Origin: Jaapia argillacea MUCL 33604
Taxonomy: Eukaryota > Basidiomycota > Agaricomycetes > Jaapiales > Jaapiaceae
Reading direction: 5' to 3'
DNA length: 64,000 bases
Assembly (NCBI GenBank): GCA_000697665.1
Contig: KL197724.1
Span: 514,009-578,008, forward strand
In this document: piece after piece, positions 32,608 to 43,074 of the stretch
Numbering within the stretch: the first letter of the stretch is position 1
Layout: each line of letters starts with the position of its first letter
Translations under genes and position numbers: made by a program
The notes under the pieces: model-generated
Databases searched by the model: none
What the model saw: the letters and a program-made list of their open reading frames with translations, nothing else
What the model was told of the DNA's origin: nothing

Positions 32608-32698
32608 AGACTCTTCTTGGCTTCCTTCCATATCCTTCTGGCTTTTTCCCACGGTCTCACTGGGCAGAAAACAGTGGAAAGCGAGCGATTAGAGTATT

Positions 32699-34729
32699 AT
32701 GAGCTCACAAAAGAGCACTGGGGCCCTAAGGGCATCCACGTCGAGAGTTAAAAGTGCAGTTAACACAACGAATATTGAGAGTCGGAAAGATCCACCCGAC
32801 AGAGCAAACAGAGATGTCGCGACACGAGCGGAAATTCTTGACACCCCGAGGGCGAAGCGAACTCGACCAGAGACCGAGCCCCACCCACTTGCGCGGATAG
32901 GGGGAGCACCGGGTCGAGCTACACACGCACGGTCACCATCACCTAAGAAGTTTAGACGCAGCATCGACGATCCGAACCGACGATCTCAGTCTCCCACCCC
33001 TGCTTGAGATACCTGGGAACAGGCTCCAGCTCTTATGGCAGGACGCCAGCCAATACCAACGCATGGCACCCCGTCGACCACTGGGCAACAGCACACTGTT
33101 TACGGCGACTACGACACCGAGATGGAACAGGAGGAACGAGAGGAGCAGGCGATGACGGCACGGCTCCACGAGATTCTGACGGAAGCCCAAGATATCATGG
33201 GAGATTTGCAGCTCCTAGGCATATTAGATCCCGAGGTTATCGCGAAGGTGAAAGCCTTACACGCGACCTGCACAGGAGAGGAACCCTCGCTCACCGAGGA
33301 TAACCTGAGGATGGACCAAACTCTGGTGAGTATCCAATTAGCTATCGAAAAGCTGAATACACGTCTAGATAGGATGGAGACGGGAGCAGTAAAACAGGCA
33401 GATACGAGAACCACCGAGTCAAATCAGCCTCCGAACGCTCCGCGCGATAACTTCGCACTGGGTCCTACGTACAGGCCACAGCCGAAGCCGCAAACCAAGA
33501 ACAATTCACAAAAGATCCCAAAAAACCCCCTCTCTGCACACCATCCCTCTCGCCTAGTAGTGAACATAAACGGGGGCGTCCCCGACGCTGCCAGGAAACC
33601 ACCCGCGATGATCGTCGAGGAAATCAATAACCACCTGAGGACCATACCCGACACCGGTGACTTGGTAGTCGTATCAGCCAAGTGGAACGTGAACGGTAAC
33701 TGCATCATCTTCACTCGAAGTGATCAGAAGGCCTCGGAGCTTGCCAGATACCAAGCAAGTTTCCTACACATTATCGTGGGAGATGCCCAGGCTAGCGCCA
33801 GAGCTGATGTCAAATGGTACAAACTATCACTCAGCGGAATCAGAACCGGTGTCTATGAACGAGGGACCATCTTCTCTCCAACGGAGATCCATGAGGAGCT
33901 TTGCCGAAAGAACGTCGCCTACGCCCGAATCGCTGCAACATCGATGGCCCAAATCCCGAGATGGATGAGGATGCAGGAGGAGTTGGAACGGCAGGGTGCC
34001 TCTTCCGTCGTATTTGCGCTCTTCAGCGAGGAAGCAGCTGAAGAACTCTTCCAAATCAAGCACCTAGCAGCATTCGGACACTTTGTGAAAGTTCGAAGGT
34101 ACACCGACAAGCCCCCGACTATCCAATGTCGAAACTGTTGGTCCCTCAACCACGTCACTCCTCGCTGCCCGAACCCATCGAGATGCCGACTATGTGCAGG
34201 CAACCACACAGAATTGGAACACAATTCCCATTGCCGACAGTGCAAAGACCTCGACATGCAGGACGACAACATTCCCTGTCCTAATGACCACTCTAGACGA
34301 TGCACGAACTGCCCAGAGCCCAGGGACGGAGATACCCAAATCACGAATGCGCACGCGGCCGACTACCGTCAGTGCCCTGCTCGAATTATCAAGTATGGCA
34401 GCACGCGGGAAGGGGAGCCATCGAGAAAGGCTGGGGGGTGGAAGACAGTGGGGAAGAAGGGGGGGAATGGGAGTGGTACGGAGAAGGGGAAGGGGAAGGA
34501 GAAAGGGAAGGGGAAGGAGAAGGAGTGTGGAGGAGAGTCGAGTAATCGCTACCAGGTCCTCGGGGAGGAGTATACGAGTCAGGAGAAGGAGGACCTCGAG
34601 GGGCTCATTGAAGTCTTCGGGAATATCTCGCCGGCAGTTATCAAGAGGATATTCGAGGAGAAGGAGCGGAGTGTGGGGGCGACAATGAGGACTTTGAAAG
34701 GGCGGCCATCTACTCCTCATCATGATTAG
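32699..34729 (+). pseudogene. LINE ORF1 (nucleic-acid-binding protein), one in-frame stop
   Basis: About 676 codons in a single frame from ATG 32699 to TAG 34727-34729, interrupted only by TGA at 33005-33007. A downstream ATG at 33035 would give 564 residues. The C-terminal half carries a CCHC knuckle (CRNCWSLNHVTPRC) and further Cys/His clusters (CRLCAGNH, CRQCKDLD, CTNCPEPRD), then a Gly/Lys-rich tail. ORF1 proteins of this class bind element RNA. A stop-free protein from the second ATG may still be made. Confidence 0.85.
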
Positions 34730-37700
34730 AGAACCACTTAAGACTCAACCCATTCGAATTATGCAGATTAACGCAAACCGTGGAAAGCAAGTTCAATTCA
34801 CAGCTCTCAACGAAGAAATGAATAATGTCGATATCCTGCTGGTACAGGAGCCTCGATGGCACAAGATTGGGGATCCCAATGTCATGGGATCTACAGGTAA
34901 CGCAAACTGGACGCCTGTCTTACCCGTTTCATCAGTTCCAAAGGAGCGGCGACCGAGGGTGATGGCATATGTCAGGACAAGAGCCGACTTCCGAGTCACT
35001 CTCCGTTCAGATATCGCGCAAGAATTTGACCTAATGGTCTTGGATGTGATACAGTCCCCACATCCTCCCGTATGTGTTGTAAACCTCTATAATGACAAAC
35101 CTTTTCTAGGTCGAGACGGAGCCGCGTTCCGGCTACAAAACCTCCAACTCCCCGCTGACCGTCCGGTCATTCTCACAGGAGACTGGAATCTTGACAACGA
35201 CCGCTGGAGCATGCCCGGACGAGTAAACGATACTTACTCCCCAGAGATAGTAGACTGGCTCGATGACCACGGATTCACCCTTTTGAACGAGAAGGGAGTA
35301 CCGACACACCAGGAAGCCCGATCGAGAAGTGGTCTATCAACTCTCGATCTGACGTGGGTGAACGGACGAGCAGTCGAACTCGATGCAGTTAGAGACTGGA
35401 AGGTCGAACCCCAACGCAGCCACGGATCTGACCACTATGCGATCACATGGAGATTCGATTGGGGAGAGGAGGAGGTTTTAAATCCATCCGGTGTGAAATT
35501 CAATTTTAAGGACGTCGACCAGCTGAAGTGGAGGGATGCCTTTGAAGAGGAGATAGGACAAAGGGAACAGGCCCTCTCCCCACTGCTAGATACTGAGCAC
35601 ATCATGTTGCCAGGTGAACTTGATGAGGTTACTCGGGTGTTCACTGAAGCGCTTATCAGCGCAACAGAGAGAACGGTACCGGTAAAGAAACCCTCAAACT
35701 GAGCACAACCCTGGTGGAGCAAAGAGCTCTCGGAAGCTAATCGCCGAATCGCGAATGCCCGAGAACAGTTGCAAGAGCACAAGCAGCAGTGGGGAACACC
35801 TAACCCGGCGATCCAAACCCTCATCAAAAAGTCCCGAAACTTTTTCAAACGCCTATTCTACAGGTCACGTCAGAAGTGGATCACCGAGACGCTGGAGGAT
35901 GCAAAACCGGAAGATATCTGGGGTTTTCGAAAGTGGTCCAAAGGGGTGCGTAACTACCCATCGCCAGCCATATCGAGAGGCGCTAACCACCCCCCGGCGG
36001 TTGAACACAAGGACAAGTGTCAGGTGCTGCGAGATGAGCTCTTTCAGCCACCACCACCCATCGAGGACGAATCGCTCCCCAATCTCAACGATATCCAACC
36101 AGATGACCACCCGTTTGAGCACGTTACACGGGAGGAAGTCCGAAGCGCTATCTTTGACCAAAACCCAAAGAAAGCACCTGGTGTCAGTCAAATCCCTTTC
36201 CAAGCGCTACGATGGGCTTGGCCAGTTGCTGAAAGATACCTTGTTGCCCTGATGCGCAAGTGTCTGCAAGCTGGTTACCACCCAAAGGACTGGCGGAAGG
36301 CGATAGCAGTCACCTTGCGAAAACCAAAGGAGGACTATTCAAACCCAAGGGCTTATTGTCTCATTCAGCTCCTCGAGTGTTTGGGCAAAGTCTTGGAGAA
36401 GATTGTCGTGAACCAACTGGCCTATCTGGTTGGAAAGTTCAATCTGGTGCCACACTCACAGTTTGGCGGGCGTCCACACAGCTCGACGAATGATGCAATT
36501 ATTTCATTCGTTAATGATGTTGAAGCGGCACGTAATCATGGAAAAGTTACATCTGTGCTAACATTTGATATCAAGGGATATTTTGACTTTGTCAACCACT
36601 CACAACTCTTACGGGAGATGAGAAGGAAGAATATCCCCCTCCAGCTGGTCAAATGGACGGCCTCGTTTCTCGAGGAACGACAAGCAGCCATATGCTTAGA
36701 CGGCATCTGGGGAGAGATGGCACCGGTTATCAATGGGATTCCACAAGGTTCGCCGGTGTCCCCTATACTCTCAATTATATACACCGCTGAACTTGGTGAA
36801 ATTTTTGAACGGCGAGCAATCCCAAACGAGAACTTGAACGTCCGACCAATCCCACTACCCGACAAACCCACCTCCACCACACTTATAATGTTCATCGACG
36901 ATGGGAAACTGTATGTTTCGTCCGAATCCCTGGATACAAATGTACGACTCCTTGAGATGGCATATTCCGAGGTGGACACTTGGCTTCGAAAGGTTGGATT
37001 ATCGCCAGACCTTGCCAAGCGGGAGCTTATGCACTATACATGGCGCACCCGCGACAAGGAAGCTTCGCCTGCTATACGTCTCCCGGGACCTGATGGCAAT
37101 CCAACAACTATCCAGGTCGGAACATCAGTCAAATGGCTAGGTGTCCTATTTGATAGGAAGTTAACATTCGACCATCATGTGAAGGATCTCGCGACAAGGG
37201 CAGACCTCACTGTGAACGGTTTGGGAATGTTGGCGAATACGGTGAAGGGGTTATCGCAGAAACACCTACGGCATTTATATGTATCCTGTGTCCTTCCAGT
37301 ACTCACGTATGCTTGTCAGGCTTGGTGGACCGGTCAGAAGAAACATTCAAATGTCCTTGAAAAAGTCCAACGTCGGGCGCTACGCCTCATATGCGCAGTC
37401 TTTCGTACGACACCAATCCAAGCCTTGGAGATCGAGGCGTCAATTCCTCCAATCCGGAAGACCTTGGATCTGGAGTACAGACGAAATGCCCTCCGGCTTA
37501 ACATGCTAAACCCACACAACCCAGTGATTCAGTGACTCCCAGCCTCCTGGAGGGGGGGCGCTAGGGCCAGTGTACCCCCACCACTCCCACCTAGCAAGTC
37601 GGGGCGAGCCACGAACAAAAAGAAAACAACTCGACTCCAGAAGCTTGCGACAAAGTCAGACCCAGAAGCAGAACGCCCACGGCCATTCATCCTCCCACCT

Positions 37701-38802
37701 TGGCGCAGAACACCCAATGATTACAATGGCCGTTTGACAATCACGCCAACAAGGGAGGGACTGGATAAAGCAGAAGCAGCTAAGGCACATATCACCTGGG
37801 TGAGCGAGTTCCAGACATCATCGGAGCACCTCCTAGCATACTCTGATGGATCCTTGATGGTGCTGAATGGAAAACGGCGAGTTGGAGCTGGACTCGTTGG
37901 TTTCCACATAGGACGCGAAGTATTCTCATACCAGATAGGTATGGGAACAAAGGCAGAAGTATATGATGCAGAGATGGCAGGTTTAGCATGGGCGGCACGA
38001 AAAGCGAAGGCATTTGCGGATGCTCACAGGGAGATCAAACACCTCCACATCTTCGCGGATAACAGTGCAGCGATTCAATCGATTTTTGAACCGAAACTCA
38101 AGGGCGGCCAATCCTTTGCAGTTACTTTCTGAGAGATAATTATTGATTTCTTGGATACAGATGAGACTCACTCTGTCGAGGTGGCGTGGGCACCAGGCCA
38201 CCAAGACATCCCAGGAAATGAACAGGCTGATGCACTCGCCAAGGACGCGGTCACACTTGACGGTGATAACCAACACGCAACGTTGGCTCATGCTCGTCGT
38301 ATGGCGAAGGAGGACATTCTCCGCGAGTGGCGAGAGGAGTGGAAGCGCAGCCCGCACCAAGGACGCTATGCACCATCCAATCGAATTCCTCCATCATTCA
38401 AGCTTCGCGACCATTTTGAATATCTGAGGCGAGAGGTATACGGGAGAGTCACACAATGCAGAGTAGGACATGCATTCATTGGCGAGTATTATGCTCAATT
38501 TAACATCCCCGAACCGGTTGACTGCCCTTGTGGAGCAGGGTACCAGACGAGAGAGCATGTCCTAACGGAATGCCCGCGATACGAAAACCATTGACACTAC
38601 CTATATGGCGTATCGCCTGGGTTGTCACTTCCGGTGATTCTGGGAACCACCAAGGGGATAGACGCACTCAGCTCCTTCATCATGGAGTCTGGGGCATTCA
38701 CAAAGACAGGAGAACTCAGAGGAGGCCCTCAAGAACTGCCCCGTTACGAGGAGGAGCCGGACGTCGACCTCTCGGATGACGACCCGGAAGATGAAGACTG
38801 AC
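34722..38802 (+). pseudogene. LINE ORF2 (endonuclease, reverse transcriptase, RNase H), four in-frame stops
   Basis: One continuous frame with TGA at 35700, 37533, 38130 and 38592. The AP-endonuclease (about residues 1-240) shows MQINANRG, QEPRW, GDWNLDN and GSDHYAI. The reverse transcriptase shows KAPGVSQIPFQALRW, LTFDIKGYFDFVNH, GIPQGSPVSP and the active-site box FIDDGKL (FIDD rather than the usual Y/FADD). The RNase H domain shows AYSDGS, YDAEMAGL, FADNSAA and GHQDIPGNEQADALAK, so its acidic residues are all present. A Cys/His end (CPCGAGYQTREHVLTECPRY) follows. No frameshift or large deletion is seen. Confidence 0.88.
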
Positions 38803-39253
38803 AACCGCGGTATAGCACACCAGGGTGCCTGGCTGTGGGGCCACACCCTCGGTAAGACCATCCCATTCCATCCCAAAGTTCCCGCCACTCGCTCCCACCA
38901 CAGTGAGTTGCCCCCTCGAGGGGTGAGGATCTGTGAGAAGACATCCGACGGATTTATTTCTATCATTATATGTTCATGTTATTTTCCTTTCATTGTTTAT
39001 ATTTCTCCCTTAGGCCCCATGCATATGCCCCATGCATTGCGAACGCAAACCCAACTGGGCGAGCGGCCATGTACATTGCCTCCTAACCACCCCCTCCACG
39101 ATATCATTTTGAAAACACGCTATAACTTACTCAGATAGAATAGACCCCGACTCACTGGTTGTTACTTTCAAGAACTGTAGTAGGCACAGATTCGGTGTAG
39201 CAGCCACCGCGTCTTAGCTCGTAGTTAGCTTGTAGCGGGATACAAATATAGAT

Positions 39254-39284
39254 TTCATCATCATCATCATCAACTGGACAGGAA
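39254..39284. repeat. LINE 3' tail (TCA)n and right target-site duplication
   Basis: A short TCA microsatellite (39254-39270) directly precedes CAACTGGACAGGAA at 39271-39284, the second copy of the target-site duplication. This is typical of the 3' end of target-primed insertions. Confidence 0.85.
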
Positions 39285-39560
39285 GCCCGTCTCATAGGAC
39301 CCGGCAGCCAGCCTCGCTCAACGTTACTTCTGTCGTTCGAAACGAAACTCGATGGACCAACTTGGAGGGCCCCTCGGATCCAAAGATTTTAGAAATACAA
39401 GGAAGACCCGAGCCCAGCTAGGGAGAATATGGTGAGGATGACGAGGTGCTGTTGAAACTTAGAAGGTCAGAATTTTCAGCCACAGAACGACAATAGAGCC
39501 AAATACTGCGTTCGGTGCTGAACTGCCAGAGCAGAGTCGATCGGTTCTAAACCGACAACG

Positions 39561-40862
39561 ATGAAGGGACTACGTTCAGCGACATGTTTTCTGCTTCTTG
39601 GAATCGCTCGTGCCGCTGCAGTACAGGTATATCTGAGCCCGTCTACCGCGGGTCTCTTGCCCTCGACTTTGCCTCCTGAGCATGCAACTCTCGCCTTGTC
39701 GCGTCATTTAGGACTTGAGTTATTCGAGTCGATAGGGGACACTGGCGATGGAGAATTGGCGCTCGGAGAGTTTTTCCAACCATTTGTTGGCCAGGGTCCT
39801 CGAGATGCCCTGTTATTGAGTATTGAGTATGCAGATGCCAAAGGTTAGTTTCGTCATCCAGTACTAGGATTCCCGCAGCACACTCTATTCACCATTCTCA
39901 TATACTACTCCATACCTCACAGATACCTTACCACGCTCCTTATTCCCCACTTTCTCGCTCTCCAACTCGCCAAAAGTTTCGTCACTCACATCACTCATAT
40001 CAACGTACCTACACCGAGCACCCCATATCTATACCTCAATCTATTCGACACGGTCACACCCTCCCTCCCTGGGTGTCCCCCGTCTCCTCGACAGTTTCAC
40101 CCTCACAGCCTCATCCGCCGCAACTGAAGCCTTCCTTGGCGAGATGTCAGTGCTAGTGGATTTCCTCGAGTCGCCTTCAGAGCTTGAGAAGGGAGAAAGC
40201 AAGTTCGGAGCATTCGAGTTGCAGGGCTTGGGTCAGATGGCGAAAGAGTACGGGAGGGAGAGTGAGCAATATAAGCTGGCTGCGGAGACCGTCTCCGCAC
40301 TCTTCTCCAGCGCGTTCGCAAAGGAGAACCTCAACCTCGCCATCCTAACTCACTCTTCTCCCTCTATCTCCACTCACGCCAAGAGGCAAGCAGAGAAAAT
40401 CCAGCCTCCCTCTCAATCACCGCTTCCCCCGAAAATTCCCAGTACTCCTATTGGTTCTGTAGCGAACTGCTATGACACCCAGGATGCGTGCACCAACAGA
40501 ACGAACTCGTGCTCGGGGAGGGGAGAATGTGTGAGGGCGACTGGGTCTGGACGGTCATGTTTCGTTTGCGCATGTCAGAGTACGAAAGATGACAATGGGC
40601 GGACGCAAGTTTGGGCCGGGGAGATGTGTGAGAGGAAGGATATCAGCGGGTACGCGAAGTCTAGCTGTTCTCCCTTCCTGAAAATGGCAGATCTGGCTGA
40701 CCCACTTGTTTCTTCCATAGACCCTTCGTCCTCATCACGGGAACGGTTATTACCCTCATCCTGCTAATTGGTGGCTCGGTTGCTTTGTTATATGGGATCG
40801 GTGATGAAGAACTTCCCAGTACGTTGACGGGAGGTGTTCATGGAGGTTTGAGGAAGGAATAA
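39561..40862 (+). CDS. Vps3844-domain ER/endomembrane protein
   Basis: Three exons: 39561-39843, 39923-40649 and 40721-40862, with matching phases. The N-terminal signal peptide is MKGLRSATCFLLLGIARAAA, followed by a luminal domain. A Cys-rich EGF-like module follows (CYDTQDACTNRTNSCSGRG, CFVCACQ, GEMCERKDISGPF), then a transmembrane helix (TVITLILLIGGSVALLYG) and a short tail with GDEELPSTL. This is the Vps3844 (DUF3844) arrangement of fungal ER proteins linked to vacuolar sorting; the exact role here is inferred. It is the intact member of unit B, with a 5' fragment of the same gene at 23393-23632. It was originally divergent from HSP20 copy B and now has the LINE between them. Confidence 0.88.
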
Positions 40863-41280
40863 AGGCCTATCTGTTTCATCTCGACGCTCCGGCCCTCTGT
40901 TCTTTAACATTCAGTTACTTATATTCAGTGTACTGCATCGTTTCGTCGTCCCCGCTATCGACTTTCCCGGTATCACTCAACTGGGAGGCTTTCAAAGAAA
41001 GGGGTTCAGATCCCAGGCGTAAGCATGATTGCAGTGGACACACTCTCGCTCGGTACATAAAAACATAAACAAGTAACAGCGGAAAGGTTGTGAACTGGGT
41101 CTGAGGTGTTGAAAGGTCGTGTGCACTCTTCCTTAAAGCCAAAGCCTCCTCTTCAGAATCGACTTCCGTTTGGATGATCTCCTCTCGAACATGCAAAATG
41201 GAATCTTTATCGGTTTCCTCTCCAATTTCATTTCAAAGTCCAAATTCGCCTCCCTGTACTGTAGTGCCGCAGATTGAGGA

Positions 41281-42501
41281 TCAGGGAGAGTGGGAATGGA
41301 ATCTGGGACTAAGCCCTTGCTCTTCGTGAGGGTAAACTCCTGGTTCGTTTTCATGCGCCACGAGACGATCGTTTGTCTGTGTGAGGGTGAGGCCAAGAAA
41401 GTCGTGCTTCAGGCAATCTCCGTCTATTGTGGAATGTGGGGGGGAGATCTGAGGGAGGTCCTGGATGCAGATGAGGGAACGGTCTAACTGGCGGAAGTTC
41501 CTCAAAGCAGGGAGCGACGGTAACGGCAATCGTCTCATGGATCGTACAATTCCAGAATCGAGGTAACGATGGATAGACGGATTTCCCCATACGTCGACGT
41601 ACATTAAAGTGGGATGGCTGGTAGGCCATAAACCCCCGATAGGCATGACGAAATGTTCGAGTCGGGGACAATTGGAGACGAGTCTGTCACCGTGTCGAGG
41701 CGAATCATTCTCCTCGTGATCCCAGAAATGCAGGAACTTGAGGTGTGCACCATGGGTCCGCAGAAACGGCATCAGCAGGCGGTTGCTTATGTATCGCGAG
41801 TCGGAAATGACGAGACTTGTTAAACACGGCATCACCCATCCCGTCAATGTGCTGAATACGTCTTCTTCGGTAAGCGGTAGCAAATTGATGCGCAACTCTT
41901 CCAATCGAGGAAGGTGGACGGATTTCGGTGAGAACGCCTCTGTCGAGATCACTAGTGACAACGATCGTAAACTGGAGCAGCGATCCAGGAAACTGTCGAT
42001 GGTGGACGGGAGCATATCGGCGTTTACTCCTCGGTGTGTGATCGAAGCCAGGGGAATGCTGGAACAAAGGGAGTCCACGACGGCACTGGGGTTCGGGGAA
42101 TCCCAATGAGGAGAAAGGATAAACCGTCGAAGACGGGGACAATGGGAGTACAAAGTCACAAGATCATCGAAGAACACCGTCTGCTCAAGATGCGGAATGA
42201 AGCAGCGGAGGGTGAAGGTCTTGATAAGGCGCCCAAAATCAAAACTTGGCGACTTTGCTGTCCGGACGAGTAATGGCAGTTGTGTGGCATGGCGAATGGC
42301 GACGTGCTCGTATAGGAGCTCGGTCCCGACACTCATCCAGCTCCTGCAGACAAGGGTAAACGATAGCTTGTCTCGCCATGCGATTGACCAACAGGGCACA
42401 GGATCAAACTCCCAAGATGGATCGGTAATGCAGTCGGGTGGAAGTGCGAGTTGAAAAATCTCATGGAGCAACTCTGCTGGAAGTCTGCCAGCTTTAGACA
42501 C
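41281..42501 (-). CDS. F-box protein with leucine-rich region
   Basis: Single long frame of 406 codons. The F-box is at residues 1-70 (AGRLPAELLHEIFQLALPP, FTLVCRSWMSVGTELLYEHV). Degenerate leucine-rich segments follow (CPRLRRFILSP, CSSLRSLSLVI, LPRLEELRINLLP, CPRLEHFVMPIGG). This layout is common among Agaricomycete F-box proteins, which recruit substrates to SCF ubiquitin ligases; the target is unknown. The ATG at 42501 opens directly before the F-box. A short in-frame exon farther upstream (near 42640) is possible but unsupported. Confidence 0.8.
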   Translation of the reverse strand: MSKAGRLPAELLHEIFQLALPPDCITDPSWEFDPVPCWSIAWRDKLSFTLVCRSWMSVGTELLYEHVAIRHATQLPLLVRTAKSPSFDFGRLIKTFTLRCFIPHLEQTVFFDDLVTLYSHCPRLRRFILSPHWDSPNPSAVVDSLCSSIPLASITHRGVNADMLPSTIDSFLDRCSSLRSLSLVISTEAFSPKSVHLPRLEELRINLLPLTEEDVFSTLTGWVMPCLTSLVISDSRYISNRLLMPFLRTHGAHLKFLHFWDHEENDSPRHGDRLVSNCPRLEHFVMPIGGLWPTSHPTLMYVDVWGNPSIHRYLDSGIVRSMRRLPLPSLPALRNFRQLDRSLICIQDLPQISPPHSTIDGDCLKHDFLGLTLTQTNDRLVAHENEPGVYPHEEQGLSPRFHSHSP

Positions 42502-43074
42502 AACGTTATGTTGCTCAGGACGAGAGAACTAGAGAATGAGAAGAAGCTGGCCAATGAATAACAGGTTAGAATAATGTTGGAACACAACTCACCGGCGAAG
42601 TTACCATCGAGCTCATCGCAATACGTCTTCCGAGGTTCCAACGTCGTTCTTTGCGGTGGGAGAAAACACTACTGTGCCCAACCGGAAGTGATCGTGTCTG
42701 CAAAAGAAACCATCAGTGGTGGACCCAAAATATATAAACGGCCAGAACAACGAGGATGAGGCGGCTATCTATTGAAACACCGCTCGTCACTATCGTCGCT
42801 TGTGGACCCCAGCCCAACTACCTGTGCATGGAACGGGATACAGGTTACTTATAACCTTCAAATAATACAACAAGGACATATACAGAGAGACGACCCCGAC
42901 AAATAATCTAAATGAGCCATCACCCTGAAATCTATCTCCTACCCGAGTCCAGACGTAGAATTCCCACTATCCTGCGTTATACCGCTTATGCCGTCAATGA
43001 ACGCCCCCCAATCATTGAGTCTGTTTCGACGAACCGAAAGGTTAGTGGAGCCTTAGAAGCCGGAAGCAAAGGAC
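42502..43074. other. intergenic, F-box promoter and 3' flank of Zn2Cys6 gene
   Basis: No gene supported. Contains the upstream region of the F-box gene and the downstream region of the transcription factor. Nothing else was recognised. Confidence 0.5.

Larger units (their letters stand above)
32608..39270 (+). mobile_element. full-length LINE (non-LTR retrotransposon, APE-RT-RNase H type, Tad1-like)
   Basis: 6.66-kb element bounded by perfect 14-bp target-site duplications. Its order is a 5' leader of 91 bp, ORF1 with zinc knuckles, ORF2 overlapping ORF1 by 8 bp (endonuclease, reverse transcriptase, RNase H), a 3' untranslated region of about 470 bp, and a (TCA)n tail ending at the right duplication. 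The domain order fits the Tad1/I-like group known in fungi; the clade is inferred from the domain layout only. It lies 5' of HSP20 copy B and separates it from Vps3844. Confidence 0.9.
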
